DNA of 64,000 nucleotides from Bacillus sp. RO3 (GTDB lineage Bacteria; Bacillota; Bacilli; Bacillales; Bacillaceae_B). The notes under the pieces are model-generated. The model did no database searches. It had not been told where the DNA came from and saw nothing but the letters and a program-made list of their open reading frames with translations. Of the stretch, positions 1-8,234 are shown in pieces (position 1 is the stretch's first letter; each line of letters begins with the position of its first letter). The position numbers and the translations under genes are program-made. The DNA lies in contig NZ_JAAXCV010000026.1 of NCBI RefSeq assembly GCF_012911895.1, forward strand, positions 165,202 to 229,201, read 5' to 3'.

Positions 1-2
1 GG

Positions 3-626
3 TCGAACACCATCGCCAGAGAGCGTGTCAATGACGGGACAAGCATTGATAAGGTGCTGGATCAGTTTCAGAGATTCAGAGCCCTTTATTTTCGTTTTAT
101 GAAAAAATGGTTCCTGGAGAATACAGACATGCTAGAGGAAGAGCGGTATGACCTGATTGAAAACTATCAGGTGACCTTTGATGAAGTCATCAAAACCTTT
201 GTCCTTTCATACAAAAAGCACTATGAAAATAGGTTGAAAGATCAGATGGGTCTCATCAATGAATTAAGCTCCCCTGTTATCCCTCTTTCCGAAACGATCG
301 CCATCCTCCCCCTGGTCGGGGATATCGATACATCCAGGGCAAAATATATCATGGAGTCTACGCTGCAGAAGTGTGTGGAAAAAGAAATTCAGCATCTGGT
401 GGTGGATCTCTCAGCCGTTCCGGTCATAGACACCATGGTGGCACAGAAAATATTTGAACTGATGAATACGTTGACATTGGTGGGGGTCCAGCCTATGATT
501 ACAGGAATCCGTCCTTCCATTGCACAGACCGCCGTTCAATTGGGTATCCCACTCGGCTCATTGACTATTCATTCTTCCCTGGTCTCTGCCCTGGATCATC
601 TGGGGTACAGCCTCAATCCCTGCTGA
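3..626 (+). CDS. RsbR-family stressosome protein, C-terminal part (5' end outside window)
   Basis: RsbR paralog of the stressosome, which senses stress and releases the RsbT kinase that activates sigma-B. The frame is open from base 3, so the true start lies upstream; the first GTG at 54 falls inside the N-terminal sensor (non-haem globin-like) domain. The C-terminal STAS domain (about the last 115 residues) carries GDIDT and VIDTMVAQ. The two threonines are 34 residues apart, matching the T171/T205 pair phosphorylated by RsbT in RsbRA (family knowledge). ELSSPVIPL opens the STAS domain as usual. A second paralog lies at 1827-2660 on the other strand. No rsbS/rsbT is seen in the window. Family confident; which paralog (RA-RD) is not resolved. 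Confidence 0.88.
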   Translation, partial: SNTIARERVNDGTSIDKVLDQFQRFRALYFRFMKKWFLENTDMLEEERYDLIENYQVTFDEVIKTFVLSYKKHYENRLKDQMGLINELSSPVIPLSETIAILPLVGDIDTSRAKYIMESTLQKCVEKEIQHLVVDLSAVPVIDTMVAQKIFELMNTLTLVGVQPMITGIRPSIAQTAVQLGIPLGSLTIHSSLVSALDHLGYSLNPC

Positions 627-627
627 T

Positions 628-673
628 AGTCAAAAAAAGGTCTGAATCCCATTGGATTCAGACCTTTTGACTA
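628..673. terminator. Bidirectional intrinsic terminator
   Basis: Stem of about 20 bp (GGTCTGAATCC / GGATTCAGACC with loop CATT), flanked by an A-run on the left and T-run on the right. It separates the rightward rsbR gene from the leftward gene ending at 675 and can serve both. Confidence 0.85.
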
Positions 674-674
674 T

Positions 675-1007
675 TCATATTCGATCGATTTCACTCAATT
701 GTTCCATCATATCCAGCTCAATCATCTCTTTTGCCTTTGAGAAGGTAAGCACTTCATTGGAAACCCAATGATTATATAATTTTGACAGGGCGTTTCGGTG
801 ATACACCGTACCTTTGACCTCAGTGAAGAAATAGATGATCAACAGATTGACTACATCTGCAGGAAGAGACTTTTTCCGTTCAATCCCCTTTAGGGCGAGG
901 ATGTCCAAGCCTCTTAACGGGCCTCCCACCACGGTTTCTGCCATGTGAAAATGGTCAGCAGTCCGGCAAAGGATCAACAGTTCAGGATTAATATCTTCAA
1001 GTTTCAA
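675..1007 (-). CDS. Stand-alone DnaB_2/DnaD-like domain protein
   Basis: 110-residue protein. Residues 20-95 read like the DnaB_2/DnaD C-terminal domain of Firmicutes replication-initiation proteins: LPADVVNLLIIYFF, then YNHWVSNEVLTFSKAKEM, which parallels the family's 'vVNvLIdYvl ... hW.r..v.t.eeAm' pattern. The winged-helix N-terminal domain found in DnaD and DnaB is missing, so this is a single-domain member. The A-rich leader upstream contains a GGGGAATTC stretch as a weak ribosome site. It ends in the shared bidirectional terminator at 628-673. Assignment is by motif resemblance only; a role in replication or DNA remodelling is inference. Confidence 0.55.
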   Translation of the reverse strand: MKLEDINPELLILCRTADHFHMAETVVGGPLRGLDILALKGIERKKSLPADVVNLLIIYFFTEVKGTVYHRNALSKLYNHWVSNEVLTFSKAKEMIELDMMEQLSEIDRI

Positions 1008-1115
1008 GTGAATTCCCCTTTTACATAGATACTGAAGGAATGATCTTCATTTGATGATAGGATCAACTACTATGTATTATAACAAAAAAGCGTAACAGAG
1101 GAACACCCCGGTGTG

Positions 1116-1679
1116 CTAATTCTTACTTAACCAGAATTCCATGACTTTCTCATTCTCTGAAGGATAGAGAAGGTCCTTCACTTGCTTCTCCATGAGATAA
1201 CACTCTGACAGCCATAGGGGAAGAGGTAGACAATCATTTTCTTGTTTCCACAAACGTTTTCGTTCCAGTGCATCTTCCACTTTCATCTTCACCCAAGTAT
1301 CATGGATCAGATTATTCCTTTCGGCTTCACCTTCTTCCACCAATGGATGGATACAGCTGGTGAAATAGGGGATATCGTCAGTGAAGTGACTTCTATTCTT
1401 TACCCAGATCACGCTTTCTTTTGGAATGAAGCCTATCGTCCTATTTGTATTCAACGGCTGCCTGCTTTCTTCTAAAAAACAATAACACCCAGACCATTCC
1501 CTGTCGTCTTCTCCCGGCAGAAACAACTCTGTTGTATAAAGGGATTGCCCCGTATCATAGAGGTTGTAGACCACACGATTGATAAAGACTGGATCGCTCT
1601 TTTGATTCAAAGAGCCGGGCCCTGGTGGACTACACGTAAATCCATGTGAGTCAAATCGTACCATTTTGACGAATTGCAT
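1116..1679 (-). CDS. Conserved hypothetical protein, 187 aa
   Basis: No domain recognised. The ATG at 1679 (MQFVKMVRF) is preceded by a strong AAGGAGGGG ribosome site with good spacing, so the longer reading frame starting at 1715 is rejected. The product is soluble, rich in Trp, Arg and Glu, with no signal peptide or membrane segment. Residues around 25-45 (SPPGPGSLNQKSDP) look loop-like and the C-terminal third is helical and charged. It is a single gene between the DnaB_2-like gene and the second rsbR, with no operon partner. Confidence 0.7.
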   Translation of the reverse strand: MQFVKMVRFDSHGFTCSPPGPGSLNQKSDPVFINRVVYNLYDTGQSLYTTELFLPGEDDREWSGCYCFLEESRQPLNTNRTIGFIPKESVIWVKNRSHFTDDIPYFTSCIHPLVEEGEAERNNLIHDTWVKMKVEDALERKRLWKQENDCLPLPLWLSECYLMEKQVKDLLYPSENEKVMEFWLSKN

Positions 1680-1788
1680 AGCGCCCCTCCTTCTATCGTG
1701 AATTCCTAAGGGCATCCTTCACCAATTCACTTTATAGTTGGAGGAATTCCCTCTATAGGATACATGTAAACAAAAAATCATAAAAAAA

Positions 1789-1809
1789 GAGCGAGAATGA
1801 TCCTCGCTC
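1789..1809 (-). terminator. Intrinsic terminator of the rsbR paralog
   Basis: GAGCGAG-N7-CTCGCTC hairpin followed, on the minus strand, by a run of seven T. It lies just after the end of the rsbR gene at 1827. Confidence 0.8.
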
Positions 1810-1826
1810 ATCACATGCTCTTCTTT

Positions 1827-2660
1827 CTAACGCACTTCGCTCAATGCTTTTTCAAGAGTGGACGTGACTGAAATGTTGTCAAATGAGATCCCCAATTGAA
1901 CCGCGGTTTGGGCTATTTCCGGCCGTATCCCGGAAACGGTGCTCTTCACACCGATCAGACTCAGGCTGTGGATGATCTGGAATAACTGGTGGGCCACCAT
2001 GGTATCCACCATGATAACACCTGACAGATCAATGAAAAGATGTCCCACATTTTTATCCACACATTCAGCCAGGGTATTTTCAAGGATATACTTTGCCCTT
2101 CCCGTATCGATATCCCCGATCAGGGGCAGGACACCTGTTCTCTTATCGATCAGGATGACCGGGGAACTCAACTCCCTGATCATTTCCTGCTGGGCACTCA
2201 GGCGCCTTTGGGCATACTCATAATTTCCTTCGGCGAATTTTGAAATGACAAGACTGAACGTCTGGATCATCAACTCTCGTATAGAATCAATTTCTTCCGG
2301 TGAAAACATGTTTTTATGCTCACGCCTAAATTCCTTCAACACCCCCAGGTATTGATCCTGGGTTCTGAAGAACTCTCTCAGAATAAAATGGGTAGGGGTT
2401 TGCAAATGCTCTTCATCCTTGGCGATTTCCTCGATCCATTGCTCGAAATTCAATAGCGCATCCTGACCCACTTCCTTAAAGAGGACACAAAAACGTTCGT
2501 GGAATTCATGATTTTGGCGTTTCAACGTTTGGATCACTTTCTGGTCCCTGGAGGCATAAACCCCGGTTGGATCGTTCTTGTCCAGTGACGCATACCAGTC
2601 TTCCGTCAGCTGCCATGTACGTTCGGTCATATATTCGTAAAATTGTTCAAAAACCTGCAT
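1827..2660 (-). CDS. RsbR-family stressosome protein (STAS domain)
   Basis: Second RsbR paralog, 277 residues, the normal family length. The N-terminal two thirds form the divergent sensor domain. The STAS domain starts near residue 160 with ELSSPVILI and contains GDIDTGRAKYIL and MVDTMVAHQLF with the two family phospho-threonines 34 residues apart. The start chosen is the ATG at 2660 (MQVFEQFYEYM), with AGTAGGTTG upstream; an 18-codon upstream extension in the same frame looks non-coding. RsbR paralogs co-assemble with RsbS and RsbT in the stressosome (family knowledge). Transcribed toward its own terminator at 1789-1809. Confidence 0.88.
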   Translation of the reverse strand: MQVFEQFYEYMTERTWQLTEDWYASLDKNDPTGVYASRDQKVIQTLKRQNHEFHERFCVLFKEVGQDALLNFEQWIEEIAKDEEHLQTPTHFILREFFRTQDQYLGVLKEFRREHKNMFSPEEIDSIRELMIQTFSLVISKFAEGNYEYAQRRLSAQQEMIRELSSPVILIDKRTGVLPLIGDIDTGRAKYILENTLAECVDKNVGHLFIDLSGVIMVDTMVAHQLFQIIHSLSLIGVKSTVSGIRPEIAQTAVQLGISFDNISVTSTLEKALSEVR

Positions 2661-2830
2661 GTTCAACCTACTTTCTTTTAAGCAAGATAATATGATGAAT
2701 CTACACTTTTTCACTGATATTCATTCAGCCTGTAACCGCACTCTTAAAATAATTGTTCATAAGCTTAATGTACTATTACCTTGGATAAAAGTAAAAGAAA
2801 AAGATGAACGAAAGATTTAGAAGAATAAAA

Positions 2831-2860
2831 TAGGGACGGACCTTCAGAGGTCCGTCCCTA
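2831..2860. repeat. GGGACGGACC-family palindrome
   Basis: TAGGGACGGACCT-tcag-AGGTCCGTCCCTA, a near-perfect 13-bp stem with a 4-nt loop, 6 nt past the stop of the SSS symporter gene. It may act as the operon terminator (TATTTTATTC follows on the minus strand). One of about a dozen related copies in the window. Confidence 0.85.
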
Positions 2861-2865
2861 TAAGA

Positions 2866-4332
2866 CTATCCGATATTTCGATATTCCTCGGCGATTCTGA
2901 CGCTTTTTTGCTGTGTGAAGGCGCTGATGACAACGACAATGAGGACGTTGCAGATTAATCCGATGATGCCGGCGTGTATATCAAAAGGTGTCGTGCCGGC
3001 TATCAATTGATAATAATAGTTGACGATTGTACCGACGATGAGACCGGTGATGACAGCGGGACCTGTCACTCTTTTGGAATAAAGGGCACCGTAGACCCCG
3101 GGTGCAAATTGAACGATGGAACCATATGCACCCAGCAGCAGGGCAATGAGCCCCTGCCCTCCAAATACGGTGATAAAGTAAGCAAGCCCCCCTACTACAA
3201 ACACCCCGATTCTCATCAGCAGCAGCGTCGTCCGGTCAGGAAGATCCGGCTTGACATTCTTGATCACCCCGTCCGTAAATTCAAGGGAGGCACTGTGGGT
3301 GATGGCATCTGCAGTCGACATAGCTGCAGCAAGTGCCCCTGCACCTACAAGCCCATACACCCAACCGGGCAGACTGAGGACCGTGGTGATCAAATAAGGG
3401 AGAATCTCATCAGGTGCCCCAATATCAGCGGGATTGACGATATTCACTGCGGAAAACCCGACAAATAACAGAGGAATAAGAAACAGGGCAAAGACAGGAT
3501 AGACCAATACGGTTTTCTTGATCGTGCGTGCATTGGAGGCATAGGACTTTGAAAACAGGTGGGGCCACATCAAGAACCCAATCAGTGAAACAAGGATCGT
3601 GGTCGTATAAGCGGTACCCGACATGGTGGATCCTTCCTGACCGATTTCAAAGAAGGCAGGGTTGTCCTGAACCAGATTCGTAAACATCCCCCCTACGCTG
3701 TCGTGCAGCTGATTCACAATGGCAAGTCCCACCACCCAGGAAATAACGATCATCAAGATCCCCTGAAATACATCAGACCATGCAGCAGCCCGTAAACCAC
3801 CCGTTGCCACATAGACGACGACAATCCCATACGCTAGGAGAGCTCCCAGCCACAGGGGGATGCGCCCTTCTGTCATGATATTGAAGATGTAGGCCATCCC
3901 TTTCATCTGAGTGGCAAGATATTGAATGGAGGCGAATAGTGCAATGAATCCGATTAATATCGGGAGGGTCTTCCCGCCATAGCGCTTTTTCATAAAGCCT
4001 GACACCGTGTAAATGTTGAATTTCCGTCCGATCTTCCCGATTTTCGGCCCAATGATATACCATGGAAGAATGGCAAAAGCGGTATAAGTTAAAATATAAA
4101 GTGCAGGTGCCCCTTTTGAATAGGCCCATCCAGGTGCTCCGAGAAATGAAAAGGCACTGAATACAGCTCCTCCCATCAGGAACCACATGACAACTAACCC
4201 AAGTCCTCCCCCTGCAACGGTAAATTCATCTAACGAATTTTTATCATGACCCCTCCCGGCCATCACACCTACTACCAGTGCAATGACAAGGTAGCCGATC
4301 ATCATGATCATCGCAATCTGCCAATCTGCCAT
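2866..4332 (-). CDS. Sodium:solute symporter (SSS family, YhjB-like)
   Basis: 488-residue membrane protein with about 13 hydrophobic segments, of the solute:sodium symporter family (PutP/PanF type). It begins MADWQIAMIMMIGYLVIALVVG. Family signatures include the FTVAGGGLG loop after TM1, the FSAFSFLGAPGWAYSKG region of TM2 and GALAAAMSTADAITHSASLEFTD in the TM8 region. It overlaps the DUF3311 gene by one base, the same pairing as B. subtilis yhjB-yhjC, so the small protein is probably its partner subunit. As the last gene of a four-gene operon with two hydrolases it probably imports the compound they break down. The substrate is not known. Confidence 0.9.
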   Translation of the reverse strand: MADWQIAMIMMIGYLVIALVVGVMAGRGHDKNSLDEFTVAGGGLGLVVMWFLMGGAVFSAFSFLGAPGWAYSKGAPALYILTYTAFAILPWYIIGPKIGKIGRKFNIYTVSGFMKKRYGGKTLPILIGFIALFASIQYLATQMKGMAYIFNIMTEGRIPLWLGALLAYGIVVVYVATGGLRAAAWSDVFQGILMIVISWVVGLAIVNQLHDSVGGMFTNLVQDNPAFFEIGQEGSTMSGTAYTTTILVSLIGFLMWPHLFSKSYASNARTIKKTVLVYPVFALFLIPLLFVGFSAVNIVNPADIGAPDEILPYLITTVLSLPGWVYGLVGAGALAAAMSTADAITHSASLEFTDGVIKNVKPDLPDRTTLLLMRIGVFVVGGLAYFITVFGGQGLIALLLGAYGSIVQFAPGVYGALYSKRVTGPAVITGLIVGTIVNYYYQLIAGTTPFDIHAGIIGLICNVLIVVVISAFTQQKSVRIAEEYRNIG

Positions 4333-4553
4333 TACTTGACCTCCTCTTCATCTTTGTCCGGATCCATTCGATAGAGTACAAGAACAATCAAAAAGGTGAT
4401 GACAATCCATGAAATCACCCAGAAGATCGAAAACGGCATACCGAGGATCATCGGGGTCGCCCTGTTCCCGATTGAAAACAATGGGAACACCAATAACAGA
4501 AACGGCAAAATCAAAGACAGGCAATAGATTTTGGTAAACGTACTCTTACTCAT
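4332..4553 (-). CDS. DUF3311 small membrane protein (YhjC-like symporter partner)
   Basis: 73 residues, two transmembrane helices (about 8-30 and 40-62) and an acidic C-terminal tail DPDKDEEEVK. DUF3311 proteins are encoded directly before SSS symporters and probably stabilise or regulate them. The start overlaps the end of the amidohydrolase gene by 4 nt (ATGA) and its stop overlaps the symporter start, which is typical of translational coupling. Confidence 0.85.
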   Translation of the reverse strand: MSKSTFTKIYCLSLILPFLLLVFPLFSIGNRATPMILGMPFSIFWVISWIVITFLIVLVLYRMDPDKDEEEVK

Positions 4554-6160
4554 GAAACACCCTCCTTTTTTGCTGCGTATACCACTTTCCCGTCAACAAT
4601 CGTTACGTCTACTTTTAAATCCCGTATTCGTTCAGGTTCACAAAGCAATATAGATTCATTCAATACGACAAGGTCGGCAAGCTTCCCGGCTTCTATACTT
4701 CCTTTCAATGATTCTTCAAAGCTGGCATAGGCACCATACCACGTATAAGCCTTAATGGCTTCCTGCAAGGTGATCCGCTGCCGGGCTCCCACCACTTCAC
4801 CCGATTTACTCATACGGGTGAGGGCTGTGTAAATACCGTAGAGCGGATCTAGAGTGGTGATCGGGCTATCCGATCCGATGGCAAAAGGAATGCCGCTTTC
4901 GGCAAAACTCCTTAAAGGAAACATGATGTTCACCCGATCCCCATAATCTTTCCTATATCCGTCTCCGAATTCATAGAGAAAGGCTGGGTTTGGGATGGGA
5001 ATGATTCCTAATCGATGTATGTCCTTGATGAGATCCGGCGGGGTCATTCCCGAATGTTCAATGCGATGGCGATGATCGTCTCTCGGATGTTGTTCCAATG
5101 CAGCCCTGACCGCTTCGATCATCATTTCCACGGCTTTGTCACCCATGGCATGGGCGGTGATCTGCCATCCTGCTTTGTGGGCTTTTCCAAGGGATTCATT
5201 TAACCCTTCCTGGTCTAAATATAAAATGCCGGAGTCAACAGGGTTGCTCGTATAGGGTTCCCTCGTCTTTGCCGTCGGACCGCTGCTGCTTCCATCGATA
5301 AAGACCTTTGCCGGTCCGATCCTCATCCACTCATCTCCGAGCCCTGAAACCATTCCGCTTTGAACCCCTTTCTCCACCATCCCAGGTGAATCATGGAGAG
5401 ATCCGTAAAGGGCATATACTCTCTGCTTTATCCGCTTCTCTTTAACAGCTTTTTGAAGAAAGCGTATATGCTCCGGCCCATACCCGCCCGCATCGTGGAC
5501 ACTCGTGATGCCTTTCTCCAAATAGTCCATAGAAGCGAGAGTCAAACCTTCCTGTACTTCCGCTTCCGAATAGTTGGCTAAAAGGAACATCTCCATGTGG
5601 GCCGTTTCAAACAGAAGTCCTGTCAATTCACCATTCACCCGGCCAAACTTCCCTCCATCCGGATCTTTGGTGTCTGAATCGATGCCGGCAAGATCCAGTG
5701 CCCTTGTGTTGACACAGGAGATATGCCCGCATGTGCGGACAACGATGATCGGATGCTCGGTGGAAACCTGATCCAAGTCCCACCTTGAGAGATGCCGTCC
5801 CTCATCAAGACTGTTCTGGTTATATCCCCATCCCCTTATCCATTCTCCTTTTGGGGTACTCTCCGCTTTCTCCTTCAAATTCCCGAGTAGTTCTGTTATG
5901 CTTCTTGCTTCTTTTCCATTCACACCGAGCTTATTGGTACCGTAGATCTCAAGATGTGCATGGGCGTCAATGAAGCCGGGCAGAATACTTTTCCCCTCAA
6001 GGTCAATCACCTGCGTGTCTTCACCAGCATACCGTACTATTTCCTCATTCGTACCAACCGCCAGAATGGTATTCCCCAGAATGGCCACCGCTTCTTTCAC
6101 CGCGAATTCAGAATCAACCGTAACCACTTCTCCATTCATCAGGAGCATTGTCGCCTGCAA
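4550..6160 (-). CDS. YtcJ-like metal-dependent amidohydrolase
   Basis: 536-residue amidohydrolase_3 family enzyme. The metal-binding HAHLE motif follows PGFID at about residue 64. Further ligands are probably in ITAHAMGDKAV and RIEHSGM, and the active-site Asp is in GSDSPITT. The C-terminal composite beta domain (SIEAGKLADLVVLNE) is typical. Such enzymes hydrolyse amide or carbamate bonds in the cytoplasm. Translation should start at the TTG at 6160, because GGAGGTGA lies 7 nt upstream; the ATG at 6148 is too far from it. Second gene of the operon, 48 nt after the M20 hydrolase and overlapping DUF3311. Substrate unknown. Confidence 0.9.
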   Translation of the reverse strand: MQATMLLMNGEVVTVDSEFAVKEAVAILGNTILAVGTNEEIVRYAGEDTQVIDLEGKSILPGFIDAHAHLEIYGTNKLGVNGKEARSITELLGNLKEKAESTPKGEWIRGWGYNQNSLDEGRHLSRWDLDQVSTEHPIIVVRTCGHISCVNTRALDLAGIDSDTKDPDGGKFGRVNGELTGLLFETAHMEMFLLANYSEAEVQEGLTLASMDYLEKGITSVHDAGGYGPEHIRFLQKAVKEKRIKQRVYALYGSLHDSPGMVEKGVQSGMVSGLGDEWMRIGPAKVFIDGSSSGPTAKTREPYTSNPVDSGILYLDQEGLNESLGKAHKAGWQITAHAMGDKAVEMMIEAVRAALEQHPRDDHRHRIEHSGMTPPDLIKDIHRLGIIPIPNPAFLYEFGDGYRKDYGDRVNIMFPLRSFAESGIPFAIGSDSPITTLDPLYGIYTALTRMSKSGEVVGARQRITLQEAIKAYTWYGAYASFEESLKGSIEAGKLADLVVLNESILLCEPERIRDLKVDVTIVDGKVVYAAKKEGVS

Positions 6161-6208
6161 ACCCTCACCTCCATTTATGTAAGGAGGGACCTGCCCTCCA
6201 CTGCTTGA

Positions 6209-7495
6209 TCACTTATCCTGAACTACAGCTGAAACGTCATTGGTATCTAGCGACCTCTCATGCCCCTGACAGATCCGCAATGCGGTGGCGTACAGAAGCT
6301 CCACGCCTTTATGGATATCGTCCATTTCTGCAAACTCCAGCGGATTATGACTGATGCCTTTTTCACAGCGGACGAAGATCATCCCGTAATCGCTTATATA
6401 CGACATGAAGAGGGCATCATGAAACGGGCCGCTCATCAAAGTCGGCGAGTCGAGTCCCAGCTTCCCGTCTTCCTCTTTCATGATGGACTTGATCCAGTCG
6501 GCGCAATATCTTGGTTCACTGCGGGTATCCTCTTTGATCTCGTATGACAGGTTGTACAGAGAGGAGGTTTCTTCTATGATTTGATAGAGTTTGTCTTCAA
6601 GCGTTGTACGGGCTTCAAGGTCGATGTCGCGAAGGTCGACCGTAAACTCTACTTTTTCAGCGATGATATTTCTCGAATTCGGGAATACCTGCATGCTCCC
6701 TACTGTTCCTACATTGGTGTCAGTTCCTTCTCTTTTGACCAGCTCATCGAATTTCCGGATGATTTCTGAAGCCCCGACAAGGGCATCCTGCCTCATGTTC
6801 ATCGGTACGGATCCTGCATGACCGGCGAATCCTTCGAGGGTGACCGTCAGCCAAATCGGACCCGAAATGCCAGACACGATTCCAACGGGTTTTCCTTTGT
6901 TCTCAAGGACCGGCCCCTGTTCAATATGGAGCTCAAGAAACGCGGCGATATCCCCTTTTTTGTATACGGGACTTTCCGTGATATCCGGTTCTACCCCGAA
7001 TTCCTTCAACGCTTCCCTTCTCGTCACACCCTGCTTGTCTTTCCGTTCAAGCTCACCATCCTCAAGCATCCCGGCGAGGGCCCGGACGCCGAAAACCCCT
7101 TTATTGAACCGGCTGCCTTCTTCATCGGAGAAACAAATCACTTCAATGGTCCGGTCCGGCACGATCCCTTTGTCCTTGAAGCTATGGACGACTTCTATGG
7201 CTCCGAGGGCCCCTGCGGTACCGTCGAACCTTCCCCCATATGGCTGGGAATCAATGTGGGATCCGAGGATAAGGATCGGCTTATCTGGGTCAGTCCCTTC
7301 CATCCTACCGATCAGGTTCCCGAATCCATCAATCTTTGCTGTTAACCCGGCATCCTCCATCCAGCCTTTCACCACATCCACGGCCTTTCGGTCTTCCTTC
7401 GAATGAGCCAGGCGGCAAACGCCCGTCTCCCCGATCTTTCCAATTTCAGCAAGCTCCTCAAGATGCCTCTTTAATCGATTTCCATTGATTTCCAT
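6209..7495 (-). CDS. M20-family N-carbamoyl-L-amino-acid hydrolase / allantoate amidohydrolase-like
   Basis: 428-residue zinc hydrolase of the M20 carbamoylase branch (AllC/AmaB/HyuC type). Visible metal-site motifs are GSHIDSQPYGGRFDGTAG (His and bridging Asp) and CFSDEEGSRF (Glu-Glu pair); LELHIEQGPVLE and SGPFHDALFM supply the later His ligands. These enzymes cleave the ureido group of N-carbamoyl amino acids or allantoate, releasing ammonia and CO2. First gene of a four-gene leftward operon with an amidohydrolase and a sodium symporter, so a ureido or hydantoin-like nitrogen source is likely. Exact substrate cannot be read from the sequence. Confidence 0.9.
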   Translation of the reverse strand: MEINGNRLKRHLEELAEIGKIGETGVCRLAHSKEDRKAVDVVKGWMEDAGLTAKIDGFGNLIGRMEGTDPDKPILILGSHIDSQPYGGRFDGTAGALGAIEVVHSFKDKGIVPDRTIEVICFSDEEGSRFNKGVFGVRALAGMLEDGELERKDKQGVTRREALKEFGVEPDITESPVYKKGDIAAFLELHIEQGPVLENKGKPVGIVSGISGPIWLTVTLEGFAGHAGSVPMNMRQDALVGASEIIRKFDELVKREGTDTNVGTVGSMQVFPNSRNIIAEKVEFTVDLRDIDLEARTTLEDKLYQIIEETSSLYNLSYEIKEDTRSEPRYCADWIKSIMKEEDGKLGLDSPTLMSGPFHDALFMSYISDYGMIFVRCEKGISHNPLEFAEMDDIHKGVELLYATALRICQGHERSLDTNDVSAVVQDK

Positions 7496-7757
7496 CGAAC
7501 CACCCTTTTCTCCATTGTTTATGAAACTTATAGATAAGTGTATTTTGAAAAAGCTTGTTTATCATTAGACAAACTGTCTACAAAACAACATGGGAATCAG
7601 ACATTTCGGTAAAAAGAAAGAAATTTCAGAAAAATAAAAAGAGACCCTTCTCCATGAACTTCCTGACACGATCCCCCTTTCAACATGAACAGGCCTGCTA
7701 TGACTAGGTTCTAGATGATTTTCACATAATCCTTCTCCTTTTCCGAAAATAAAACGA
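7496..7757. other. Promoter region of the carbamoylase operon
   Basis: Gene-free leader of the leftward operon. Apart from the TAGACA-AAC-TGTCTA inverted repeat (separate entry), an AT-rich block next to it offers weak minus-strand promoter elements, e.g. TTGTTT and TAATGA 15 nt apart around 7558-7585. No riboswitch-like structure recognised. Confidence 0.5.
7566..7580 (-). promoter_or_regulatory. Candidate operator, perfect 6-3-6 inverted repeat
   Basis: TAGACA-AAC-TGTCTA lies about 70 nt upstream of the carbamoylase start and overlaps the likely promoter. Its size suits a dimeric repressor of GntR or LacI type, but no cognate regulator gene is in the window. Confidence 0.4.
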
Positions 7758-7772
7758 TTGACACAGGAGAAA

Positions 7773-7817
7773 AAGAGGGACGAACTTTATGATGAAATCA
7801 TAAAGTTCGTCCCTCTT
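7773..7817. repeat. Long palindrome, GAGGGACGAAC variant of the GGGACGGACC family
   Basis: Perfect stem of about 21 bp (AAAGAGGGACGAACTTTATG and its complement) with a 3-nt loop GAA. It shares the outer GAGGGACG(A/G)AC core of the dispersed family but has a different inner arm. Confidence 0.8.
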
Positions 7818-7936
7818 TATGGAAGAGACCATGTGCCGGATGAGAGAGATTGTTTTCCTTTAAGGAACCAACCTTTGTGTCGCCTTCGCAAAGACCGACG
7901 GCTTCAAAGCAGATGGAGTCCTTATAGTATCCTACA

Positions 7937-7963
7937 TCTATCATGTTTTTTTCCATGATAGAT
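7937..7963. repeat. Inverted repeat downstream of the ATPase operon
   Basis: ATCTATCATG-N7-CATGATAGAT, a 10-bp stem 6 nt after the last operon gene. There is no T-run on the exit side, so it may protect the 3' end rather than terminate efficiently. Confidence 0.5.
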
Positions 7964-7969
7964 TCACTT

Positions 7970-8212
7970 TTAGTTGCTTGTTACTTTTTTTTCCGCAATC
8001 AAGTCCTCGAGACGTTCTTTTTGAGAGATCAGATCTTCAATCGATAAGTCCTGTCTGTAGGAAGGCTGCATGGATTGTAAGCCGGTTGAGATGGGATTAT
8101 GCTGGATCAACTGTGACAGCTGCCCCTGATTTTGTTCGTAAAGACGATATCCTACTGCTCCCACCACTGTTCCTGAAACGAATCCCATAAGAAAATCTTT
8201 GTTCACTACCAT
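7970..8212 (-). CDS. YtxH-like small membrane protein
   Basis: 80 residues with one N-terminal hydrophobic segment (DFLMGFVSGTVVGAVGYRLY) followed by a polar, partly helical tail ending in LEDLIAEKKVTSN. This glycine-rich single helix resembles YtxH-type stress or envelope proteins. AGGGGGA precedes the ATG. It is the last gene of the operon with the P-type ATPase and HxxPGRxRL proteins, 22 nt after the previous gene. Function unknown. Confidence 0.75.
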   Translation of the reverse strand: MVVNKDFLMGFVSGTVVGAVGYRLYEQNQGQLSQLIQHNPISTGLQSMQPSYRQDLSIEDLISQKERLEDLIAEKKVTSN

Positions 8213-8234
8213 GTTTAAGTCCCCCTAGATTTTT

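Noticed and set aside
6818..7406. 175- and 188-codon plus-strand frames over the carbamoylase gene
   Set aside because: Mirror the M20 gene in other frames, with no recognisable domain or ribosome site.
7758..7958. 66-codon plus-strand ORF through the long palindrome
   Set aside because: The frame consists largely of the palindrome and its flank; no ribosome site.
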